Assembly: GCA_033439265.1 (NCBI GenBank)
Contig: JAVTVX010000030.1
Coordinates: 8,443,774-8,507,773 of the forward strand
Direction: 5' to 3'
DNA length: 64,000 nt
From: Dillenia suffruticosa
Lineage: Eukaryota; Streptophyta; Magnoliopsida; Dilleniales; Dilleniaceae
Shown here: one piece after another, positions 48,245-57,725 of the stretch
Numbering within the stretch: position 1 is the first letter of the stretch
How the letters are laid out: every line of letters starts with the position of its first letter
The notes under the pieces: generated by a model
What the model saw: only the letters and a program-made list of their open reading frames with translations
Told to the model about the DNA's origin: nothing
The model's database searches: none
Made by a program: the position numbers and the translations under genes

Positions 48245-48460
48245 ATGCCTCCGGCGCATGCACGCATGGGCGCCTGCCTACCTGCCTGCCTGCCTGCCTG
48301 GGCGCCCGAGCCCTGCGCGCGCCTGTCTCGACTCCTAGGCAGGCGCGGGCGCCCGTGCCTCCTTTGTTTTAATACTAAAAAAACATGCATCAAGTGGGAT
48401 TGGGATTCGAACCTTGGACTTCAGATTTGAGCAAAATACATATCACCACCATACCATCTA
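48245..48460. repeat. left GC-rich / tRNA-like module inside the CACTA element
   Basis: A GC-rich tract with (GCCT)n at 48268-48300 and GGGCGCCCG-type palindromes is followed by a minus-strand tRNA-like pair. That pair is B-box GGTTCGAATCC (48413-48403) and an A-box-like TGGTATGGTGGT (about 48457-48446). A mirror-image module sits in the right arm. It does not fold as a recognisable full tRNA. Confidence 0.6.
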
Positions 48461-49039
48461 GTATTATTTTTGTTTTCTTTTTTCCAACTATTTTTATTTT
48501 CTTTCTTCCAACTTTTTCCACCTTTATGTTTCCTATTCTTACTTTTTTTTCCATTGTTTTTTTTTTCTTTCTATTTTCATTTCTTATATATAATAATTTT
48601 ATTGAAATTTGAATAAAAATATTTTGTAATTAAATATATAGATTTTTTAAATTATTAATATGTTATAATTTATTGATAATTATAATTTTATAGTTTTCAT
48701 TTTTAAAATATGGATTAAAAAAATAAAATAAAAATGAAAAAGAATAATAGAATAATAAAATAAAAGAAAAAAGAAGAAATCAAAATATAATATTAATATA
48801 TTTTTTAATTAATTTATTATTTTATTTTAAATTAGTATTTTATTATTTTTTATTTTATTAAAAATTATCATATTTATTATTTTTAATTAATATTATTTTA
48901 GATTGGTGGTATAAATAAAAAAAGTTTTTATTTTTATTATTTTAAATTGTTATTATATATTATTTTATTATTATTATTAGAAAAATGTGAAAAAAATATA
49001 ATAAATAATAAAAAAAAATTTATATCACAATAATATCTT

Positions 49040-49270
49040 TTGTTCGGTGGTTGGTTTACAGATTACGTGCAGGGGTTCGTGCAGGAGTTCGGAGTTCGGA
49101 GTTCGAATCACAGTGGAGGCAGAAGCAGAAGCAGAAGCAGAAGTAGAAGCGCGGTATTTTCCAGCAATTAAGAGTTGATGCTGCGCGGGGGTGCTGGCCT
49201 GGGCGGGCAGGTGGGGGCGGGCAGGTGGGTGTGCTGGGGTGGGTGGGCACGTGGCTGGCTCATGGGCAGG
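49040..49270. repeat. right tRNA-like / GC-rich module inside the CACTA element
   Basis: An A-box-like TTCGGTGGTTGG (about 49043-49054) and B-box AGTTCGAATC (49100-49109) lie on the plus strand. They are followed by a (GCAGAA)n tract and a GC-rich stretch at 49175-49265. The order and orientation mirror the left module. Confidence 0.6.
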
Positions 49271-49918
49271 GCATATGGAATCAGTGACGGATTTGAATCC
49301 GTCGCTCATTCAGTGACGGATTTGGAATCCGTCGCTCATTCAGCGACGGATTTTAGCGACGAATTCCAAATCTGTCGCTAATTCAGTGACAGATAATTTT
49401 TTGACGGGTTTGTTTTCCCCTAAATTAGCGACGGATTTTAGCAACAGATAATTATTTGTTGCTAAATTTAGTGACGAATAATTTTTCATCGCTAAATTTT
49501 GTGACGAATATTAGCGACGAAAACTTATTTGTCGCTAAATTTAGCGACGGATTCTAGATTTTCGTCGCTAAATTTAGCGATGGATTTCTAATTTTCGTCG
49601 TTAAATTTTTGCGACTCGTTATTAGCGATGAAAAATTTTTCGTCGCTAAATTTGTGGCTAAAAGTCTGTTTTTTTGTAGTGAATGCCTTGATTATGAAGA
49701 ACATGTCCTTTTCTTGTGGTAGTGAGGGTATATCTTCCCCATCATTCGAAGGCACACTCCTATTCCTCTAACCATTGGTTCTGCCACTATTTTGTACTTT
49801 TGGGCTTCCCCCTTGTTGATTTCTCCATACTTAACGCAATTGTTGGAAGCAATGCTAGGGTTATGAATAATAGTGCTAAGATTTTTTGCTAAGAGGAAGA
49901 GAGTTTGAGCTCTTTCAT

Positions 49919-50703
49919 GGTAGCCAAAGTATTGGAGACTCAAAAGAGGAGGAAGGTTAGGTTTTCTCTCTTTGAATGAATTGGCTTAATGGAGAGCCAT
50001 GGAAGTGGTTTTTATATTGTTCGATAGATAACCTCATTGGATGTAAAATTTTAGGTAAACATTTAGAAGGGTTCCATTGATAAATGATGACAGACTAATT
50101 AATTGTGTAAGGTATAAATAATGTGATACCATTTCAAGTACCAATAATTTCCATTGTTCCAAAGAAGAGTGTGGGAGAGAGATGCACAACAAATTATATC
50201 ACTATTACATATATTGGAGAGAGAAATAGAGAGAAAATGAATGATTAATTTAAAAAATAGTGTTTTTCAACCTACCTACTCCACAAACTAACTTAAGGAA
50301 ATATATTAAATGACCAAGTGCCTGTCATCTCATGCAATCCTTTCTAAAACTAACTTAAGCAAATATATATACTTAGCATATCTCTCAATATTTCCTTTTC
50401 CAACATGCTCCACAAACTCTACAAAAACATTACACCACCTCATGTTATCTATCAATCCCTGTCCACTGGCACATTGTAAGCTACTCGACATGCCCCAAAA
50501 AGTGGTGTTAACACCTAGACCACTGACTTTTGATGTTATTGGGTACTTGTTCCCCATTGTCAAATCCAATTCCTTGTATGTATTGCGTTTCACAAAACAA
50601 AAGCTTTTTATTCTTAGCCTTCGTCAAATCAACTAGTGATTGCATCACTAAACTCCTTAGTATAAGTCTTCTTAGAGATATGAGCCACTAATAAATTAGT
50701 AAG
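49919..50703. other. promoter side of ZIP copy 2 and unassigned spacer
   Basis: 49919-50045 matches, in inverse orientation, the 5' flank of ZIP copy 1, including the AATATAAA TATA region (about 50011-50018). Beyond it, open frames at 50310-50636 (plus) and 50593-50330 (minus) have no recognisable domain. The last 5 bp, GTAAG, are the probable target duplication of Gypsy-C. Confidence 0.55.
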
Positions 50704-51477
50704 CGTTGAAGTCAATTTTGACTCCATAAGTAACTGCTCTGCTAACTTAAGCATGGAACCAGTAATGATGAATCTTTTGGGCCTTCGTAGATGATAAGAC
50801 CTACAAATACCCATCGGAGGTGGCTCTAGTAGAGGAAAATCTGACACTCAAGTTAGAAAGAGAAGTGATAGAGAGAGAGAATGGATTGAGTAGAGCCGTA
50901 GAATAGTCCTGTGTAGCATGTGTGATAAATGTAGAGTTATTGAACATACTTGGCGAATCGCCTATGCTTAATATATATAGCATGTGCATGCATAGTAAGT
51001 CTCTATTTTATGCTGTAGAATTCTAGTTTACTTGTGAAGAGATCGCTGGGGAGTTTCCAAGATTACATGGACTGTAGTCAAAGATTTTTAAGAGATTTTA
51101 GAATCCTATCGATTAAGAGAAATTCAAATTATCATACAAATTCGGGAGAGATTACGGAGAGTTCTTTTCTTATTGGGAAAGATTGCACTCGAGATTGAAG
51201 AGATTCAAATTTTAGGTAATCTTGATCTTGATTTGTCAAGTATTATCTATTGGAAGACTATTTGGTAATAGTCGAGATAGTGAGGCCAAGAGGTAAATGA
51301 GTAGTTTACCCGAGAGGCTTTAGTTGAGATGGTTGAGAGACATAAGGGGGAGTGCTTGGCCGAGAGGGCATTCAACCAAGAGTACATTCGGTCATTTATG
51401 AACCTTGCAGTTATGGCCTAGTAGGCTTGGTGGCTTTTGGACTTCATAGTAATGGGTTACTAGACTATGTATCATCA
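50704..51477 (-). repeat. Gypsy-C 3' LTR (left copy)
   Basis: About 774 bp, aligning with the right copy at 55768-56606 over its length. It is shorter because the right copy has an internal duplicated phrase (GATAAGTCTTTATTAGAGG) near 56110. Confidence 0.82.
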
Positions 51478-52849
51478 TTTACCTCTATTCTTAATGTCAT
51501 TTCAAAGAAGTGGCATTAAGAGTAGAGTTAAAGTGTTAAGAATTGGGAAATTTGAAAGGATGCAAAGATGAAGCATTTTTGTATAAGTGGAGAAGACATA
51601 ACAGTGGAGCACTAAATGCAAAAGGTACCACTTCAGTTGCGGAACATGCTGCTTTGATCGCTGAGAATCGTATTCAACATGCTTACTGCTACTTACTTGT
51701 TTGTTTGTTAAGATAGAGAATTTATGTTTTAGGGTTTGAGAGATTTGCAAAAAGTAGAGATGGATTAGGGTTCAGAATTATAAAGTCATCAAGATATTGG
51801 GAAATTAGGAGTGTAATGACAGGAAAAGAATTAGGGCAAATGGTAAAGGAGATGGGGTTGGGCGATGATTTTTGAATGAGATTGCCAGTTGAGTATGAAA
51901 GGTATGAGTGTATTTATTCCTTACTTTGGAGAGTTCTTGGTACGATGGGGATATTTCTACTCTTATCAGTGAGTCTATGGATGTTATGATTGCATGGGAA
52001 TGTCTTGTACCTAAAAGGAGGCGATAATCTTGTTTTGTGGATTTGTAGGCGATTTACTGGTGGGGATGAGGGTTAGTATAGTTCATTTTCTGGATGAGGT
52101 GAAGAAAACATGTAATCTCACACAGATGATGATAGATTCTGGCATGGATTTGTTATCAGAAATGGTGGTGAGATCCTTGGCTCTAAGAGGCTTAATGTAG
52201 AGTGTTTAAAAGCTCAAAGACAAACTAAAGACTGACTTGGAGTCTTTGTTCTGTCCGTACTACGTAGCTCTCGGTGATGTGAAAGGTCAGAGACCAAGGT
52301 GAAAGAGAATGAGGTGAGGCTGCAAGCAGCCGAGAGGATGGCGTAGGAGTAAGAGAGTGAGACCTACTTTCTAAGTGGATTTTCTTCTTCCTCTGATGTA
52401 CTCCGATGTATCCTGCCCCCAAACTTTGTATAAATCTCACCTCTTGTTGTATTCGTTTTGCACAATGTATAAGAGTTCATATGAATGAAAGAGATATTTA
52501 CTTGTCACTTTTGCATTTTTGTTCCTATATTGATTATATATTGAAATAGAGTGACTTTAGTACTGAGTTGTCCTCGAGGCATTGCAGTTGAGTGAGGGTG
52601 TTAGAACCCTTATCAAGCATTAGAGCTGAGAGGATATGATTGAAACATTGTTGTAACTCATGAGGTGCGGTGCCAAGAGAATTAGATTTAAATTACCCCG
52701 CACAAGGCATAGAGCCGAGAAAATACCAATATATAGCATAGTATCAAGAGAATACCCGCATAAGGCATAAAACTAAGAGAATAATGATATAAGACGTAGA
52801 AACGAGAAAAAGCCATAAGAGAATCAAGAGTTTGGCACCTGTGTGTGGC
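51478..52849. other. Gypsy-C 3' region of unclear content
   Basis: No pol is recognised. On the plus strand, 52280-52500 gives a coiled-coil-like NEVRLQAAERM segment followed by LTR-like AT sequence (TATAAATC, then a TTGTTGTATTC stretch). It may be a fragment of another element inserted in the opposite direction. Boundaries not found. Confidence 0.4.
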
Positions 52850-53165
52850 ATAGAGCCAAGAAAGTAAGTACAAAACATTTATAAGACATGAGTGGATTGT
52901 ATCTATCCGATCAGGTGTTGATGATGTACTTGAGGCATAGAATCAAGAGAGTAGGCCGCATTTACCTAGTCGGGTGCTAGGACTTGTTTTGAAGACATGC
53001 TTGAGATGAAGAACTGAGAGAGTGGGTTATGTCTATCCGATCGGGTGCTAGGACCTATATTGACGACGTGCTTGAGGTGTTAAGCCAATAGGGTGGGCCA
53101 TATCCACTTGGTTGGGTGCTGGGACCCGTTTGATGATGCGTTTATGGTGTTGAGCCGAGAGAGAG
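52850..53165 (-). repeat. about 71-bp tandem repeat array in Gypsy-C
   Basis: Units begin near 52850, 52934, 53006, 53077 and 53147. They share the phrases TATCCGATCGGGTGCTAGG and a GACGTGCTTGAGG-type end. The clean period is 70-72 bp, and the first unit is longer. Located between the coding part and the 3' LTR, as in Gypsy-B. Confidence 0.75.
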
Positions 53166-53399
53166 GGTGTAGAACCCTATTAAGACATAGAGCTAAGAGA
53201 ATAAGTCTACAAGAGAGAGAGAGAGAGAGAGAGAGAATAAAACCTTATGGGTACAAGGGCCTAAACTATTGTTAGTCAAGATATTATGAGAAGTAGCTGA
53301 TGGCATGAAATAGAAATACTATTGCTATAATAATTACAATAGAAAATCGTAAATTGAAGCGATTGGATAAAAACACAAATTGACAAAACAGTATTGGGC

Positions 53400-55740
53400 A
53401 GTAGACAGAGATTACTAAATCGGAGCCTTTGATTGGTCTGGATCACAGTTGAGCATTCCGATTCTGAGAGGTATCCTTTTTCCATAGTATTTGCTTTAGA
53501 GGCTAGTTGGTCAAAATCATGATAGTGTGTGCTTGAAAATATGGTCTGAAGCATCGAGTGGTGGTGATGAGAATGGAGACTACCTTTTCGATAGGCCTAT
53601 AATTGATTTCTGACTTCTGGAAGACTAGATTGATGTAGTATATCGGCCTTTGCATAGCAACAACCCATCTTACAAGCATAGAGCAAAGGGCTTAGTCAGA
53701 TAATTAGAGTTAGATTTTCTTATCGAGGATAGGTCAGGTAGCAATGGAGGAGATAGAGGTACTCTTTGAGTTTGTCGGAGGCCGCCTGGTGTTTTGGTGT
53801 CTATTTGAATTTCTAGGACTTCTTTAGTACATCGAAGAAGGGCTTATATTTTTCTCTTACTTTGACTAGAGCCTATTTGCCAAAAGGCATCCTAGTAGAG
53901 GAGATCGCAGCTTACCCCTTGGTTGATGAAAATTGTTTTCATGACATACTGGCTTATAGTGGTAGTGATAGTTAATGGGTCTAGATCATTTCAGGGTAGA
54001 TCATAGTTATCAAAGCCAATCATTGGTGTTCTCCTCTTTTGCCCCTCATCAACATGAGTAGTGAGGCCCTAGTTAGAAGGAGATGCCTCGCTCATTTGAA
54101 AGATTAGAGCAGCTATCTGCTCCATCTAGCATCGTTGCATGACCACTCGATCTGTCAAATTCTAAGTCAAAGGAGTATCATCGAGAGAGATGGGGTATTC
54201 ACCCTGTATGTAAAGGATTACTCTATTTGCTTGGTTGCTGATGACTTTTGTGAGTAGTGACTTATTCTATTCATTTGTGCAGCCAGCAACATGTGGTCCC
54301 CAAAGGAGGTGGTTTTCTCACTCCATGTTCATAAATCTCGAGTCTATAGTCTCGAGCCAAGACCTCGAGTCCGTCCTTGAGTTTTTGACACGCATATGTC
54401 AGGTGGCCATAGTCCCTCTGGAAGTGGTATTATCGAATCTTGTCCTTCTTGGAATTACCTCCTAAAGACATGAGGGCCATCTAATGTAAGGTTTGTTCCT
54501 AATTTCTATCAGGATCTGGTTGGGTGTGTTGTTTTGAAGAGTATAGTTATTAAACCTGCAGTGAGCTGAAGGTCCTGGTCGACTCCTCTTGGCCGAGGGT
54601 TACCGAGGGGAATGACTACGCTCATTTCTTCCTGCTTTGCTTCCCTGTCAAATGCCTCAGTTTCTTCTGTAACAATAAACTTTTCTGCTCAGGCATAGAA
54701 TTTTTGAATAGTGGTAAGAGGATTTTTCGTTATGGAGATATTTATCCTTGAAGGTCGCAATCCAGTAAGTAATGCTACCAACGCAATGGAATAATCCAGA
54801 CCTCATTATCTCAGTTTTGAACTTATCAAGAAAGTCTTTCAATAGCTTATCGCCCCTTTGTTGTAGTGATAGGAGAGAGATAGATTTCCTCTTGGCCCTA
54901 GCTTAACATGAAGTGAGCTTCCAATTGTTATCCAAGTTGTGAGAATCTCCTAATGCTGAGTAGGGGAAGTGAGTTGAACCATGTGAGCGCATTGCCCTTC
55001 AAGGTTGTGAGAAAGTACTTACACATGGTTGCGTCCAATATGTCCTTCATGATCATGACTATCACAAAGTGGGCCGTGTTGTCTCGAGAGTTGGTAATAC
55101 CATCATACCTCTCCACAGGGGGAAAGATTATATTTCACGGTATTGACTTGGTATAAATTTTTGGATCAAAAGTTGGGAGACTAGTGGCATATTAGATAAC
55201 ATCATCTCTTCCTGTGCTAGCATGTTTGAGTTTGGCAGCCCCGAGTTCTTTAACTTGCTTCTTCCAATTGTTTAGGTCATGTCGAGAGGTCACAGAGGGT
55301 TCTCAGTATCTTTAAGGTTGAAGCCTGTGCGAGCGCGAGTGTCCTGATTTTCGGGAGGAGAATGAAACTTTTTGTCTGAGGGCATAGCCACATTCTTCTA
55401 GTTGCTTGCTCATGCCTTACATCTTTGATTCGTGCCTCTACATGTGGGAGCGGTTAACTCTGTTTGGAGAGGTTGGAGCAAGGGTGGAGTTCATTGGTTT
55501 TGAGGTTGGATGGCAAGCAGTTGGAGTTCCCCCTGAGAGCGTGGTTCCATCTGGTGCTATAAGTGAATGTTGGAAGTATTTGGTTGATTAATAGGAGCTG
55601 TTGGTGGGGAGGGTCCATGAGGTTAGATGTTTGTCCTCCCACCGTAGACACTGCTTTCAAAGTGTTTTTATATTCCTATTGGATGGCATCACAACTAGAA
55701 GATAGAGACGAGGAGTGAAATATATTTGGCTGAAAAGTCT
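53400..55740 (-). pseudogene. Gypsy-C gag-protease-RNase H fusion remnant
   Basis: The minus strand shows the gag core YDGITNSRDNTAHF, then DATMCKYFLTTLKGNALTW at about 55116-54990. A HFQRDYGHLTYAC-QKLKDGLEVLARD segment follows near 54400, with the spacing of the Tat gag zinc region. Protease start: DPLTITTTISQY and FINQGVSCDLLY near 53950. Directly after this, sequence matching the end of RT and the RNase H appears (YKPFFDVLKKS near 53850; QAHTIM-like motifs further down), with everything between deleted. Stops are frequent. Integrase and most of RT are gone, so it is a dead, non-autonomous element. Confidence 0.72.
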
Positions 55741-55767
55741 ATTTGTTTCCCATGAATGGTGCCAATT

Positions 55768-56606
55768 TGTTAAAATTGATTTTGACTATGTAGGTAACTA
55801 CTCTACTGACCTGAGCATGGAACCGGTGATGATGAATCTTTTGAACCTTCATAGATGATGAGACCTACAAATACCGACCGGAGGTGGCTCCGACGGAGAA
55901 AGCTCTAATACTCAAGTTAGAAAGAGAAATGACAGAGAAAGAGAATAGACTGAGTAGAGCTATAGAATAACTCTGTGTAGCCTCTGTGTAATAAGTGAAG
56001 AGTTATTGAACATACTTGGTGGGTCACCTATACTTGATATATATAGTATGTGCATACATGGTAAGTCTCTACTGGAGGGTATAGAAACCCTAGTTTCCTT
56101 ATGCATGCATGATAAGTCTTTATTAGAGGCTACAGAAATCCTAATTTCCTTGTGGAGAGATCACTAGAGATCTTCCGAGATTACAGGGAATGTAGTCAAA
56201 GATTTTTAAGAGATTTTAAAATTCTATTGATTAAGAAAAGTTCAAGTTGTCATGAAAATTTTCTATTTTCTCATAAGAGATTACGAAGAGTACCTTCTTT
56301 ATTGGGAAAGATTACACCTGAGATTAAGGGAGATTCAAATCTTAGTTGATCATGATTTTGATTTATCAAGCGTTATCCATCAGAAGGTATTTGGTAATAG
56401 CTGAGAGAGTGAAACCGAGAAGTGAATGAGTAGCTTACCCGAGAGGGTTTTGTTGAGATGGTTGAGAGACATAAGCGGGAGTACTTGGCTAAGAAGGCAT
56501 TCAATCGAGAGCATATTCGATCGTTTATGGACTTTGTGGTTATGGCCTAGTGGGTTTGGTAGCTTATGGACTTTACGGTAATAGACCATTGGATCATGTA
56601 CCATCA
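55768..56606 (-). repeat. Gypsy-C 5' LTR (right copy)
   Basis: About 839 bp. On the minus strand it begins TGATGGTACATGATCC and ends TTTTAACA. Confidence 0.82.
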
Positions 56607-57132
56607 CTAAGTAAGCTTATCAAGCAAAAGAAAAAGGAATATTATTGTACTTTCTTTTCAACCTATATATTGTATCTATATAAATAATAATTATATATTA
56701 TATACTATCATAAGATTTGACACAAATTAAAATGATGTAATAAATTTTAAAATTAAATGAGTTTAAATCATCTCATTAAGCTTGGACTTTTTAAGTTTGA
56801 AAACTCCAAAATATTTTGTATTATTTATGATGGCTAGATTAGAAATAATAAGAAAAGAAAATTTTTAAATGGTTGTCGTCCCCAAATGTTATGTAGGTTT
56901 AGGTTTTTTATGATCTTATTGTTAAAGAATGTAGAGCCGTCAATCCCAAAAATTTGTACATACCAATTTGAAAGATCAAGAATTACAAAAACCACAATCA
57001 CGTCAATTCTCAAGGATTCATTTGTGCTTTCACATCTATTATACCCTTGTTGATGATTAATCATTAAGGATTTGGTATTTAATAATAGATTTTATTTGCT
57101 TAATCATATTTAAAATTAATTAACAAAGCATT
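56607..57132. other. AT-rich spacer, no gene recognised
   Basis: A 76-codon minus-strand frame at 57064-56834 has no domain. Its right part may be decayed upstream sequence of Copia-D. Confidence 0.5.
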
Positions 57133-57725
57133 CTTGATATTCAATATTTGTCACACTTTGAAGTTTATGTTGCGTGCATCAAAGGAAAACAAACAAGTAT
57201 AAGTAGATTAGGTGCTCAAAGATCTTTATATATCTTAGAACTAATATGTACCAACATTTGCGGCTCATCCCCTACAAGTTCTTGGAATGGTTAACAATAT
57301 CTTATTAAATTCATAAATGACTTTTTGCATTATGGATACCTCAATCCCATTAATGAGAAGTCTCAAGCACATGACGTGTTTAAGATTTTCCAAGGTGAAG
57401 GTGGGAAGAAACTCAATAAAATGATTAAAAGTACCAAGTTTGACTGTGATGATTAAATACTATGGTAGAAATGATGATATGATGGATCACGTAAACAACA
57501 CTGAGAACCATTTGTCAAATTCATATAAAGATATGGTTTTGTCTCATAGCATAACATGTTGTGCAGCCCTATATTAATAGTGTTGTTGAGTGACAAAATA
57601 GATCATTAAATGACATGATAAGGATTATGAATAGTCATACTATCTTACCAATTCACTCTGAGAAGAGGCATTAAATACCACATCTTGTGGTCTTAATAAA
57701 GTTCCAACTAAGCCGGCAATCAAAA

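Larger units (their letters stand above)
47368..49681. mobile_element. non-autonomous CACTA transposon, 2.3 kb
   Basis: Termini are CTCTACAAAAAAACA at the left and TGTTTTTTTGTAGTG at the right (inverted, CACTACAAAAAAACA). They are flanked by the 3-bp target duplication AAT (47365-47367 and 49682-49684), the size CACTA elements make. Subterminal zones of about 550 and 400 bp are packed with TTAGCGACGGATTT and TTCGTCGCTAA motifs in both orientations, likely transposase-binding repeats. No transposase is encoded; the 50-100-codon open frames follow composition. It must rely on an enzyme from elsewhere. Confidence 0.9.
47219..49918 (-). pseudogene. ZIP-family metal transporter, pseudogene copy 2, split by a CACTA element
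   Basis: The minus-strand ATG at 49918 starts MKELKLSSS, a stop, then KILALLFITLALLPTIALS, a signal peptide. After a frameshift come EINKGEAQKYKIVA and RGIGVCLRMMGK. The CACTA element interrupts at 49681-47368. On its far side the reading resumes with FATGAILLTGFIHVLPAY, which carries the conserved ZIP GFIHVLP block. Then, after another frameshift, come NENPWGKV-like and GFIPMVST stretches, ending in a GA-rich break near 47219. ZIP proteins carry zinc or iron; this copy has stops, frameshifts and a 2.3-kb insertion. Its promoter region also matches that of copy 1. Exon segments are 49918-49682 and 47367-47219. Confidence 0.8.
50704..56606 (-). mobile_element. Tat-like gypsy retrotransposon (Gypsy-C), internally deleted
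   Basis: The element reads on the minus strand. Its 5' LTR is 56606-55768, the primer site AATTGGCACCATTCATGGG follows at 55767-55749, and the 3' LTR is 51477-50704. Flanks GTAAG (50699-50703) and CTAAG (56607-56611) match at 4 of 5 bases. Gag and part of protease are present, then a large deletion fuses protease to the end of RT/RNase H; integrase is absent. Total length is 5.9 kb. The LTR start TGATGGTACATGATCC resembles that of Gypsy-B, so the two are of related lineages. Confidence 0.82.

Noticed and set aside
48245-48430. 61-codon Cys/Pro/Arg-rich frame as a captured gene
   Set aside because: It is a GC-rich (GCCT)n tract within a transposon, with no domain.
48403-48460. Functional tRNA gene
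   Set aside because: Only A- and B-box-like words are present; no acceptor stem or anticodon arm can be drawn.
50310-50636. Overlapping plus and minus frames of about 90-108 codons
   Set aside because: No domain on either strand, and composition follows AT bias.
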